From the NCBI GenBank assembly GCA_038229875.1, contig JBBROA010000072.1, forward strand, positions 1 through 22,571: a stretch of 22,571 nucleotides of DNA, read 5' to 3'. Positions 1-7,106 of this stretch are shown piece by piece. Numbering within the stretch: position 1 is the stretch's first letter; each line of letters starts with the position of its first letter. Position numbers and translations under genes: made by a program. The stretch is from JALYUA01 sp038229875. GTDB lineage: Bacteria; Acidobacteriota; Thermoanaerobaculia; UBA5066; Gp7-AA6. Under the pieces are notes generated by a model. That model was not told the DNA's origin, did not search any database, and was given only the letters and a program-made list of their open reading frames with translations.

Positions 1-96
1 CCTTCGGTCGGGAGACTTCTCTCGGGGCGAGCTTAACCACCCAGTCGGGCGGAGACGCAGCTATGCCCTTTATGGCCGGATCGGCACACCGTTCGG

Positions 97-837
97 TCAG
101 TGGCTGAAGTCCCGCTGAAAGTTTTCGACCGCCTCCTGGCTCGGCTCGAGTTGCGCCACGATAGAAAACGGTTTCGGCCCCCGACCATCCGTATCCGCGA
201 TCAGCGGAAGAATGGCGTACGCGTTCAAGTTGACCTGCGCCCCCATGATGATCAAAAGGGGATCTGGCGCGTCTTGCACATGAACGTCCATGGCTTCGAA
301 ATTGATCGCATACCTGTAGAACTCCGTGACAGCAGCCTGAAAAGAGGTCGGAGTCCTGTGAAACTCAGCCGCGACGCGTTTTAAGAAAGTTCGCGTCTCG
401 TTGCCCCCGTCGTCGATCCCCGCTATGTAGATCCCGTTCACGTTGGCGATTCGCGGAACCTTCAAGTTCTGCTCGTGAAACAACATGTGCTCGACGAGCT
501 CCACCTTCGCGTCGCCTCCCACGGCCTGAACGGTGGTCTTGACACCCGCGAGCTTGCTGTTCGCGCGTTCGATCCTGAGCCGCGTCCCGTGGGGACCCCG
601 GAAAAATGTCACGTGGCGATCGGGCATCCCGCTCGCGAGAACGTCGCCAATGGTGCCGTCGCTCGCATAAAGGTGAAACAGCCGGGGGCGGTCCGGCATC
701 GTCGGGGGCGAATTTTTAGAGGCAGACGTCGCCGCCCGCGCCGTTTGTGCCGAGGCCGCGGAACACACTAGGAGCGACGCGACGGCGATGGAAATCAGCC
801 TCTGTTTAAACTTCAATTCTCTTTCATGCGTTTTCAT
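97..837 (-). CDS. Secreted protein of unknown function
   Basis: I do not recognise this protein (246 aa from the chosen start). A basic N-terminus followed by a hydrophobic stretch (LISIAVASLLVCSAASA) looks like a Sec signal peptide, so the mature protein is probably periplasmic or secreted. The mature part is mixed alpha/beta in composition, has no obvious repeat or catalytic motif, and contains a hydrophobic patch (PLLIIMGAQVNLNAYAILPL) too polar for a confident membrane span. The start at 837 makes a TGATG junction with the stop of the upstream small gene. ATG at 843, two codons earlier, is also possible. Either way the two genes are translationally coupled. Base composition is less GC-rich than the neighbouring genes, which fits an accessory or recently acquired pair. 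Confidence 0.65.
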   Translation of the reverse strand: MKTHERELKFKQRLISIAVASLLVCSAASAQTARAATSASKNSPPTMPDRPRLFHLYASDGTIGDVLASGMPDRHVTFFRGPHGTRLRIERANSKLAGVKTTVQAVGGDAKVELVEHMLFHEQNLKVPRIANVNGIYIAGIDDGGNETRTFLKRVAAEFHRTPTSFQAAVTEFYRYAINFEAMDVHVQDAPDPLLIIMGAQVNLNAYAILPLIADTDGRGPKPFSIVAQLEPSQEAVENFQRDFSH

Positions 838-1160
838 CACCATGTGCCGTTATTGGCGTTCGGGCAGTTCTCCCAGTCGATTCGGCACTGAACGTAGTTG
901 GCGATCAAGTTGTCTACGGCTTGAACGCGGCACCTCCCTCTGAAGAGGCTTCCGAGCGGGACGTAGTCGAGCCAGTCACACTGGTCAATGTCGTGCCGAT
1001 ACCGCTCAACGGTGTCGGCATAGCATCCTTTGCACCCGTCGATCTGAAAGAGCCCGTAACTGTTTGAAGCAGTAAAAGCCAAGAGAGCGAAGAACAGGCA
1101 GCGAAGAAATGACGCGTATTTTGATCTCAAAAAGCGCCTCCCTTTCCAAAAAGAATGCAT
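837..1160 (-). CDS. Small secreted cysteine-rich protein, unknown function
   Basis: This encodes 107 aa of unrecognised function. Residues 8-36 form a basic-then-hydrophobic segment (FLRCLFFALLAFTASNSYG) resembling a signal peptide. The remaining ~70 residues contain six cysteines, including a CKGC pair, and several Trp, Tyr and Asp residues, which suggests a small disulfide-bonded extracytoplasmic domain. The stop codon overlaps the start of the next minus-strand gene, so the two are probably co-expressed and may act together. The ATG at 1160 is the only ATG that includes the whole signal peptide, and no convincing Shine-Dalgarno sequence precedes it. The divergent membrane-protein gene begins at 1199. 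A misannotated start or a non-coding ORF cannot be excluded, but the signal peptide and Cys spacing favour a real gene. Confidence 0.5.
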   Translation of the reverse strand: MHSFWKGRRFLRSKYASFLRCLFFALLAFTASNSYGLFQIDGCKGCYADTVERYRHDIDQCDWLDYVPLGSLFRGRCRVQAVDNLIANYVQCRIDWENCPNANNGTW

Positions 1161-1185
1161 CCAAGCAGCAGAACAGAGTGCGTAC

Positions 1186-1191
1186 TAGACT
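1186..1191 (+). promoter_or_regulatory. Possible -10 box (TAGACT) close to the start codon
   Basis: TAGACT fits the TANNNT pattern and ends 7 nt before the ATG at 1199. That is the spacing expected if transcription starts at or next to the start codon (leaderless mRNA). No -35 element is clear. A GGGG run between box and ATG could instead act as a weak ribosome-binding site. Confidence 0.3.
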
Positions 1192-1198
1192 GGGGACT

Positions 1199-2146
1199 AT
1201 GCCACGGAAAAGCCCCACCCAGGGTTCCAACGGTCCGGCGCGCCCACGATATCGGGTGGTCGTCATCGGAGCGGGGATAGAAGAGTTCGACCTTGCATCG
1301 TTGAAAGAAGCGATCCGATCCGGACACGTCAATCTCGAGACGGAAATCGCACCCCCCGGTGCCGACGGATGGAAGCGCGCGCGCGAGCTTCCCGAGCTTG
1401 CCCCCTTTCTCCGGGAGCCTCACGAAAAGCCGTCTCGCTCGGACGCCCCGGCAACGTCTCTCGAACCCATGGTCCACAGGGTCGTCGCGGGCCTCACCTA
1501 TCCGCTGGCGGGCCTCGAGTTCGTGGTGCTCCTCGGCATCGCCGTCCTGATGTCGATTCCGTTCGCCTCCCTGCTGGCCGTTCCGATCGCGACCGTCTAC
1601 ATTCTCGCGATCGTCCGCTCATCCTCCGAGGGACGGACGCGAATGCCTGCGACAGTCGACACGTCGGACATTCCGGGGGTGCTCGTTCTCTGGCTCCGCG
1701 CCTCGTTAGTGCTCCTGGTCGCCCTTCTTCCGGTCGTCGCCTGGGTCAGTTACTGGTATTGGACCTCGCCGCGGAAATTCAGCCCCGATTCTGTGCGGCG
1801 CCTCGTCCCGACGCTCGCGGCCACCGGCCTCCTGTTCTGGAGCTACTTTCCCGCATGCGCGGCGACGATCGCGGTGTGGGACAGCGTGACCGAAGCTCTG
1901 AATCCCGCGGTCATCGGACGGGTGATCCGAACGCTCGGGCGCGACTACTGGATCGCCGCCGCGGTCGGTGGCGCGGCGATCGTCGCGGCCAGGTTCTCCG
2001 GCATCGCGTTCGATCGGAGTCTTCCCCCAATCCCGATTCTCTCCGCCCTGCCGCACCGCGTCCTTCTGCTCTGGTCGGAGTTCTACTGCGCGCATCTCGT
2101 GGGTTACGCCGTCCACCGGCACATTCGGGAGCTAGGCTGGGATTGA
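1199..2146 (+). CDS. GYF_2-like domain polytopic membrane protein
   Basis: The protein has 315 aa from the ATG at 1199. Residues ~18-70 resemble the GYF_2 fold, which is usually fused to membrane domains: a strand (YRVVVIGAG), then a helix (LASLKEAIRSGHV) and a late Trp followed by an ELPELAPFL-like end. The rest is strongly hydrophobic with about five or six membrane spans (roughly 102-138 as two, 168-187, 205-225, 245-262, 280-305). It contains DSVTEALNP and a C-terminal LVGYAVHRHIRELGW, reminiscent of DUF4013/Yip1-like proteins. An in-frame ATG at 1109 would add 30 basic residues unlike the family and would overlap the divergent gene, so 1199 is preferred. Function is unknown; the GYF_2-like part probably binds protein or peptide at the membrane. 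Confidence 0.7.
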   Translation: MPRKSPTQGSNGPARPRYRVVVIGAGIEEFDLASLKEAIRSGHVNLETEIAPPGADGWKRARELPELAPFLREPHEKPSRSDAPATSLEPMVHRVVAGLTYPLAGLEFVVLLGIAVLMSIPFASLLAVPIATVYILAIVRSSSEGRTRMPATVDTSDIPGVLVLWLRASLVLLVALLPVVAWVSYWYWTSPRKFSPDSVRRLVPTLAATGLLFWSYFPACAATIAVWDSVTEALNPAVIGRVIRTLGRDYWIAAAVGGAAIVAARFSGIAFDRSLPPIPILSALPHRVLLLWSEFYCAHLVGYAVHRHIRELGWD

Positions 2147-2186
2147 TCTGCGATTTTTGAGCCGCGTTCCCGGCACTCCGCCGGCT

Positions 2187-2192
2187 TAACAT
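2187..2192 (+). promoter_or_regulatory. Possible -10 box (TAACAT) 5 nt before the LD-carboxypeptidase start
   Basis: TAACAT lies 5 nt upstream of the ATG at 2198, and no Shine-Dalgarno sequence is present between the previous gene and this ATG. This is compatible with a leaderless transcript starting the operon. No recognisable -35 is seen at normal spacing. Confidence 0.35.
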
Positions 2193-2197
2193 GCGGC

Positions 2198-3118
2198 ATG
2201 GAACCCCCCCTCGGACGGATTCTTCCGGCGCGTCTGCGGCCGGGGGCCCGTATCGGTGTGGCGGCGATCTCCGGACCTGTCGATGCAAGACGCCTGGCCG
2301 CGGGCGTCCACTCCCTCGAAGCGCGCGGGTACGAGGCCGTTCTCGCGGACAATGTCGGCCAGCTCGACCGCTTCCTCGCCGGACCGGACCGGGCGCGGGC
2401 CGCCGCGTTTCGAAAGCTCCTGGGGGATCCTTCGATTGATGCGATTTTTTTCGCGCGGGGCGGATATGGCGCCTCGAGGATCCTCCCGTTTCTCGATCCG
2501 GCCGAGATCGTCGCCAATCCGAAGATTCATATGGCGGGATCGGACGTGACCGCCCTTCTCGCGTACATCGGGAAGGTGGCCGGCCTGACGACCTTCTATG
2601 GGCCGATGGTCGCCGTCGAGATGGCCTCGGGAGAGCCGCTCGACTGGGAGCGCGTGCTGACGGGCGAGACTCCCCCGGAGCACCGCTTCGGTCATGCCGA
2701 TGCTCTGGCCCCCGGCAGCGGGGAAGGGCCCCTGACCGGCGGGTGCCTGTCGCTCCTGGCGTCGCTCGTCGGCACGCCAGAGGCCGTTTGCGGTCATGGC
2801 GCGATTCTGTTCTGGGAAGACACTGGCGAGCCCGTCTATCGGCTCGACCGTCTGTTGACCCAGCTCGAGCGCTCCGGTACCCTGAACGGTCTGCGAGGGA
2901 TGGTGATCGGATCCGTGGTGCCGGAACGTGAACAGTCGGCGGAAACGGTCCTGGATTACCTCCGGAGCCGGTTCCGCGACGCGCCTTTTCCTGTCGTGAC
3001 CGGCTTTCCGTCCGGACACCTGGCGGCGCCCCGAACCCTCCCCCTCGGGGTCCGGGTGCGACTGGAAGCCGGCGAGCGCGGAGGCACTCTCGCCTTCTCC
3101 GGCCCGGCGGTCGCATGA
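2198..3118 (+). CDS. ldcA: Muramoyl-tetrapeptide (LD-)carboxypeptidase, family S66
   Basis: LdcA-type serine peptidases remove the terminal D-Ala from murein tetrapeptides in the cytoplasm during cell-wall recycling. All three family hallmarks are present in this 306-aa protein: the nucleophile Ser115 in AGSDVTALL, Glu207 in FWEDTGEPVYRLDRLL, and His274 in GFPSGH. Typical ARGGYGASRILP and YGPMV blocks lie between them. No signal peptide is seen, as expected for the cytoplasmic enzyme. Length is normal for the family (about 300 aa). Its stop overlaps the next ATG by 4 nt (ATGA), so it heads an operon with the cNMP/FHA protein and recG. S66 also includes microcin C-type self-immunity peptidases (MccF). 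Nothing in the context favours that, but paralogues cannot be separated by sequence reading alone. Confidence 0.9.
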   Translation: MEPPLGRILPARLRPGARIGVAAISGPVDARRLAAGVHSLEARGYEAVLADNVGQLDRFLAGPDRARAAAFRKLLGDPSIDAIFFARGGYGASRILPFLDPAEIVANPKIHMAGSDVTALLAYIGKVAGLTTFYGPMVAVEMASGEPLDWERVLTGETPPEHRFGHADALAPGSGEGPLTGGCLSLLASLVGTPEAVCGHGAILFWEDTGEPVYRLDRLLTQLERSGTLNGLRGMVIGSVVPEREQSAETVLDYLRSRFRDAPFPVVTGFPSGHLAAPRTLPLGVRVRLEAGERGGTLAFSGPAVA

Positions 3119-3906
3119 AGGCGGTGTTCAAGTCTGGGCCGGGGGGCGGGCGCAACCCCTTCGACCGCTATGTCGCGACGCACCCGATGGGCGACATCAT
3201 CTTTTCCGAGGGCGAGATCGGGACCGAGATGTTCATCATCCAGTCCGGAGTCGTGGAGCTCTTCAAGTCGAGCGGCGGAGAGGTGCGAGTGCTCGGGACA
3301 CTCGAGAAGGGCGACTTCTTCGGCGAGATGAGCGTGCTCGAAGACCTGCCGCGGACCGCGTCGGCGCGCGCGAAGACGGACGTCGAGGTCGTGCGCATCA
3401 ACGGCGCCATGTTCGACACGATGCTGAAGAGCAATACCGAGATCGCGATCCGGATGATGCGCAAGCTCTCCGGGCGGCTGCGGGAGGTGACTCTGGAGCT
3501 CGAAGAGGCGCTCGGACGGAAAGCCGCGGGCCCGGACGAGCCACGGCCCGCGCCGCGCAAGGTCGCCCCGAGACGGGATCTCTTCCGGCTCGTCTCGCCG
3601 GAGGACGGCGGAGAGTTTTTCCTGAACCGCGAAGGCGACACGCTCGTCGGCCGCGCGGATCCCGTAACAGGAATCACGCCGGACGTCGATCTGACCCCGC
3701 TCGACACCCAGCGCTCCACGTCGCGCCGGCACGCGAAGATCTACCAGATGGGCGGTGTCTTCTACATCATGGAAGAGATCGGCGTGATGAACGGCACGTT
3801 CGTCAACGATAAGCGGCTCGCGACGGGCGCACCCGCGCCGGTGACGCACGGCGACATCCTCAAATTCGGTCTCGTCCCTCTCACGTTCTACAGCGCGGAA
3901 TCCTGA
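3115..3906 (+). CDS. Cyclic-nucleotide-binding domain plus FHA domain protein
   Basis: This is a 263-aa cytoplasmic two-domain signalling protein. Residues ~15-130 form a CRP-like cNMP-binding domain. Its phosphate-binding cassette reads FGEMSVLEDLPRTASA, and the ligand-binding Glu71 and Arg80 are kept, so it may really bind a cyclic nucleotide. After a Pro/Arg-rich linker (~138-153), residues ~155-260 form an FHA domain with the conserved GR (179-180), SxRH (203-206) and NGT (226-228) elements that bind phosphothreonine. There is no HTH or catalytic domain, so it probably acts as an adaptor linking a nucleotide signal to a phosphoprotein partner. The ATG lies within the stop of the upstream carboxypeptidase gene (ATGA), implying coupling. 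The partner kinase is not in this window. Confidence 0.88.
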   Translation: MKAVFKSGPGGGRNPFDRYVATHPMGDIIFSEGEIGTEMFIIQSGVVELFKSSGGEVRVLGTLEKGDFFGEMSVLEDLPRTASARAKTDVEVVRINGAMFDTMLKSNTEIAIRMMRKLSGRLREVTLELEEALGRKAAGPDEPRPAPRKVAPRRDLFRLVSPEDGGEFFLNREGDTLVGRADPVTGITPDVDLTPLDTQRSTSRRHAKIYQMGGVFYIMEEIGVMNGTFVNDKRLATGAPAPVTHGDILKFGLVPLTFYSAES

Positions 3907-3910
3907 GGAG
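3905..3910 (+). promoter_or_regulatory. Shine-Dalgarno (GAGGAG) that fixes a CTG start for recG
   Basis: GAGGAG overlaps the stop codon of the preceding gene and ends 6 nt before CTG at 3917. No in-frame ATG, GTG or TTG lies between here and 4145, yet the reading frame upstream of 4145 already encodes conserved RecG N-terminal sequence. This site therefore supports initiation at CTG. Confidence 0.6.
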
Positions 3911-3916
3911 CGCCCC

Positions 3917-6082
3917 CTGACGGGCGGCCCGCTTTCAACTCCCGAGGTCCCTTCGAGAACCCTGAGCCCGTCGGACCCGATCTCGGCGCTCCCCGGACTC
4001 GGACCCTCGCGCGCCGCGAAGCTCGCGGAGGCGGGCGTCGCGACGATCGGCGATTTTCTCCTCTCGCTTCCGTTCCGCTACGAGGACCGCGCGCGCTTCG
4101 AGACCGTTGCAGGCCTTACCCCCGGACGCGCCGCAACCGTCCGCGTGCGCCTTTCGAGCGTCAAGTCGGTGCGGATGCGGCGGGGCACTCTCCGCATCGA
4201 GGCGGCCGCGGACGACGGAACGGGCGCCATTCGCGTGGTCTGGCACAACCGGTATCCCTCCTTCGCGCGCGGTGCCGAGGGCGCGCACGCGGTGCTTTAC
4301 GGCACGCCATCGATGACCACGGCTGGCGAGCTGCGCATCGAGAATCCCGAAACCGAGTTCTTCGCCGGGGAGGAGAGCGACCCGCTGCATTCGGGGAGGG
4401 TCGTGGGCGTCTACTCCCGGACCGGCGGCCTGTCGCCGCGGGTCTGGCGGAGCTTCGCCCGCGCCGCCCTCGATCGGCTCTGCCACCGCTGGCCTGCCGC
4501 GAGCGCCTCCGCAGAAGAGCTCGTGCGCGCGCTCGAGGCCGCGCATTTTCCGTCCTCGCTCGAAGAGGCGGCGGCCGCGCGAACTGTCCTAGCGGGCGAA
4601 GAGCTGCTCGCGCTGGCCGCCGGTATCGAGCAGAAGCGCGCTCGGCTGCGGGAGCGCTCCGGGCTCGTACTGAAAGCGGACGACGCGCTCCGGGCGAGCG
4701 CCCGCTCTTCGCTTCCGTTCAAGCTGACGGGGGCGCAGAAGCGCGCCGTCCGCGAGATTGCCGCCGATCTCGGCTCCGGACGCGCTATGGCCCGACTCCT
4801 CCAGGGGGACGTCGGCAGCGGAAAGACGGTCGTGGCGGGCCTCGCGTTTCTGCTCGCCGCCAAAAACGGCGTGCAGGGCGCGTTGATGGCGCCGACGGAG
4901 ATCCTGGCGGAGCAGCACGCCGAGAGCCTCGCCCGATGGATGGAACGGGCGGGGGTCCGCCTGGGTCTCCTGACCGGACGCGTCCGCGGACGAGAGCGGC
5001 GTGAACTTCTCGCCGCGCTCGATCGCGGGGACGTGGACGTGCTGATCGGCACGCACGCGCTCGTCGAGGCTCCGGTCAAGTTCCGGAAGCTCGGCCTCGT
5101 GGTCGTCGACGAGCAGCACCGGTTCGGCGTCGCCCACCGCGCGAGGCTCTTCCGGAAGGGTGAAAGCCCGCACGTCCTCGTGATGACCGCGACGCCGATT
5201 CCACGCTCGCTCGCGTGGGCTATCTACGGGGAGCTCGACCTGTCGGTGCTCGACGAGAAGCCGCCGGGCCGCACACCAGTGGCGACCCGCGTGCGCGAGG
5301 CATCCGCCCGAGATCGCATTTACCAGTTCGCCGCCGATCGGGTCCGGGCCAGTGAGCGCGTCTACGTCGTGGTTCCGGCGATCGAAGAGGGGGAGCGCGA
5401 GATCGCGGCGACGTCCGAGACGGCGGAGAGGATCGCCCGGGCCGTCCCCGGCACGGCCATCGGCATCCTCCACGGCCGCCTTCCCCCCGAAGAACGCTCG
5501 CGCGTCCTCGCGGATTTTGCGGCCGGCAGGGTCGGAATCCTCGTCGCGACGACGGTGGTCGAGGTCGGCGTCGACGTTCCCGAGGCGACGTTCATGGTGA
5601 TCGAGAACGCGGAGGCTTTCGGGCTCGCCCAGCTGCACCAGCTCCGCGGGCGCGTGGGCCGCAGCTCGCGACCCTCCTGGTGCGCCCTCGTCGTCGGCGA
5701 ACACGCGTCGGAGGAAGCGCGGTCGCGGCTCGCGATTCTCGAGGAGACGTCCGACGGATTCGAGATCGCCGAGCGCGACCTCCTCGCGCGCGGCCCGGGG
5801 GATCTCCTCGGGGTCCGTCAGTCGGGACTCCCCGAGCTCAGGGTCGCGGACCCGCTTGCGGACCTGCCGCGCCTCGGACAGGCGCGGGAGGAGGCGCGGC
5901 GGCGCTTCGAAGCGGGCGAGCGAATCATGAGCGCTCTGTTTCCAGCGGCCGCGCCGCGTGCCGACAGCTCGTCTGAGTCGGCGGCCGGCGAGAAGCCGGA
6001 GGGCGCCGCCCCCAAATCCGAAAAGGCCGCGCGCGTGGTAAAACGGCCGCGCACCAGAACCCCTGCAAGGAGGAGCTCTTGA
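3917..6082 (+). CDS. recG: ATP-dependent DNA helicase RecG (CTG start)
   Basis: RecG is a superfamily 2 helicase that remodels stalled replication forks and Holliday junctions. From the proposed CTG at 3917 the protein has 721 aa, a normal RecG length. Starting at the first standard codon (GTG 4145) would delete the conserved N-terminal block (ISALPGLGPSRAAKLAEAGV, then LPFRYEDR). An OB-fold wedge region follows. The helicase core has Walker A GDVGSGKT (297-304), the RecG-type DEQHRFGV (398-405), MTATPIPRSLAW, and the C-terminal helicase motif VVEVGVDVPEAT followed by QLHQLRGRVGRS. The last ~45 residues are a low-complexity basic tail (KRPRTRTPARRSS). The stop overlaps the next start codon (TTGA). 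Functional identity is very secure; only the start codon is unusual. Confidence 0.93.
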   Translation: MTGGPLSTPEVPSRTLSPSDPISALPGLGPSRAAKLAEAGVATIGDFLLSLPFRYEDRARFETVAGLTPGRAATVRVRLSSVKSVRMRRGTLRIEAAADDGTGAIRVVWHNRYPSFARGAEGAHAVLYGTPSMTTAGELRIENPETEFFAGEESDPLHSGRVVGVYSRTGGLSPRVWRSFARAALDRLCHRWPAASASAEELVRALEAAHFPSSLEEAAAARTVLAGEELLALAAGIEQKRARLRERSGLVLKADDALRASARSSLPFKLTGAQKRAVREIAADLGSGRAMARLLQGDVGSGKTVVAGLAFLLAAKNGVQGALMAPTEILAEQHAESLARWMERAGVRLGLLTGRVRGRERRELLAALDRGDVDVLIGTHALVEAPVKFRKLGLVVVDEQHRFGVAHRARLFRKGESPHVLVMTATPIPRSLAWAIYGELDLSVLDEKPPGRTPVATRVREASARDRIYQFAADRVRASERVYVVVPAIEEGEREIAATSETAERIARAVPGTAIGILHGRLPPEERSRVLADFAAGRVGILVATTVVEVGVDVPEATFMVIENAEAFGLAQLHQLRGRVGRSSRPSWCALVVGEHASEEARSRLAILEETSDGFEIAERDLLARGPGDLLGVRQSGLPELRVADPLADLPRLGQAREEARRRFEAGERIMSALFPAAAPRADSSSESAAGEKPEGAAPKSEKAARVVKRPRTRTPARRSS

Positions 6083-7065
6083 AAGTTCTCGTCACGGGCG
6101 GGACGGGATTCGTGGGAACCCATCTCGTCAACGCCCTCGCCCGCCGCGGCCATTCGGTGGCCGTGCTTGCGCGCGACGCGGGAGCGACCCGGAACCGGTA
6201 CAACCGCCCGGTCGAGACCGTCGCGGGCAACGTGCTCGACCCCGCGTCCCTTGCCAAGGCCGTGAGTGGCCGCGACGCCGTCATCCACTTGGTCGGGATC
6301 ATCCACGAGTCCGGAGACCAGACGTTCGATCGCATGCACCGCGAAGCCGTCGAGAATGTGACGGGCGCGATGGCCGCCGTCGGCGTGCGGAGGCTCCTCC
6401 ACATGAGCGCGATGGGCGCCGCCGAGGACGCCCCTTCGGAGTACAGCCGCTCGAAAGAGGCGGGGGAGCGCGTCGTCAAGGCGTCGTCCCTCGACGCAAC
6501 GATCTTCCGCCCTTCGATCGTGTTCGGCCCGGGCGACGGCTTCGTTTCGCTCCTCGCGCCGATCGTCCGCTGGAATCCGCTTTTCGTTCCGGTGATCGGA
6601 AACGGGCAGACTCGTTTCATGCCGGTTTCGGTCTACGACGTCGCGCGCGTCTTCGGGGACGCCCTGGAGAAGCTGGAAACGATCGGCCGCACCTACGAGG
6701 TCGGCGGACCTCAGACGCTCACGCTGGACGAGGTGTACCGCGAGATCGCGACCGCAGTCGGCAAGCGCCGGAAGCGGATCGTGCATCTGCCCGTCTGGTG
6801 GGGACGGTTTCTCGCGGCGCGCTTCGAAAGCGCGGCCCGGAGGGGATGGCTCGACGCGCCGCCGCTCACGCGCGACCAGCTGTTGAGCCTCACCCGGGAC
6901 AACGTGGCGGACATCTCCGAGACGCTGTCGACGTTCGGCGGCCCGTGGCGGGAGCTGAAACCCGGCCTCCGCGAATACGTCTACGGATCGATGAAGCACG
7001 ACCCCCGCGCCGGGTTCGGCGAAGAGGTCGCGCTGGAACCGGTGAAGGTGATGAGGATCCGGTGA
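6079..7065 (+). CDS. NAD(P)-binding epimerase-like protein, NDUFA9/atypical SDR family
   Basis: This is a 328-aa atypical short-chain dehydrogenase. It has an N-terminal Rossmann motif TGGTGFVGTHL (6-16) for NAD(P) binding and the subfamily-typical VIHLVGIIHE block (68-77). Ser110, Tyr122 and Lys126 (YSRSK) match the SDR catalytic positions, followed by FRPSIVFGPGD and RFMPVSVYDVA. These blocks match the complex I NDUFA9-like branch, whose bacterial members are poorly characterised; several are thought to bind quinone or nucleotide-linked substrates. It starts at TTG (6079), preceded at ideal spacing by a full AAGGAGG ribosome-binding site (6067-6073) that lies inside the recG coding sequence. 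Its stop codon is part of a hairpin shared with the convergent downstream gene. The substrate cannot be inferred from the context. Confidence 0.85.
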   Translation: MKVLVTGGTGFVGTHLVNALARRGHSVAVLARDAGATRNRYNRPVETVAGNVLDPASLAKAVSGRDAVIHLVGIIHESGDQTFDRMHREAVENVTGAMAAVGVRRLLHMSAMGAAEDAPSEYSRSKEAGERVVKASSLDATIFRPSIVFGPGDGFVSLLAPIVRWNPLFVPVIGNGQTRFMPVSVYDVARVFGDALEKLETIGRTYEVGGPQTLTLDEVYREIATAVGKRRKRIVHLPVWWGRFLAARFESAARRGWLDAPPLTRDQLLSLTRDNVADISETLSTFGGPWRELKPGLREYVYGSMKHDPRAGFGEEVALEPVKVMRIR

Positions 7066-7090
7066 GAGGAGGGAGAACCCACCTCTCACC
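7061..7090. terminator. Hairpin between convergent genes, likely bidirectional terminator
   Basis: GGTGAGAGG (7061-7069) is followed after a 12-nt loop by its exact complement CCTCTCACC (7082-7090). The left arm contains the stop codon of the epimerase gene, and the convergent minus-strand gene ends at 7107. No T-run follows on the plus strand, so this is a stem-only terminator candidate. CTCTCACC is also tandemly repeated at 7083-7106 (the third copy reads CCCTCACC). Confidence 0.5.
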
Positions 7091-7106
7091 CTCTCACCCC
7101 CTCACC

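Noticed and set aside
1..96. Possible gene end or regulatory element at the window start
   Set aside because: Only 96 bases, with no open frame or motif that can be supported.
1109..1198. Upstream ATG for the GYF_2-like membrane protein
   Set aside because: It would add a basic, non-family N-terminus and overlap the divergent gene; ATG 1199 has better local signals.
2198..3118. Microcin C immunity-type (MccF) role for the S66 peptidase
   Set aside because: No microcin-like biosynthetic genes nearby; the murein-recycling assignment is simpler.
1911..3155. 414-codon minus-strand frame over the LD-carboxypeptidase gene
   Set aside because: Arg/Pro/Ser-rich shadow of a gene with all catalytic residues on the plus strand.
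5818..7089. 423-codon minus-strand frame over the end of recG and the epimerase gene
   Set aside because: No recognisable domain, and it covers two confident plus-strand genes.
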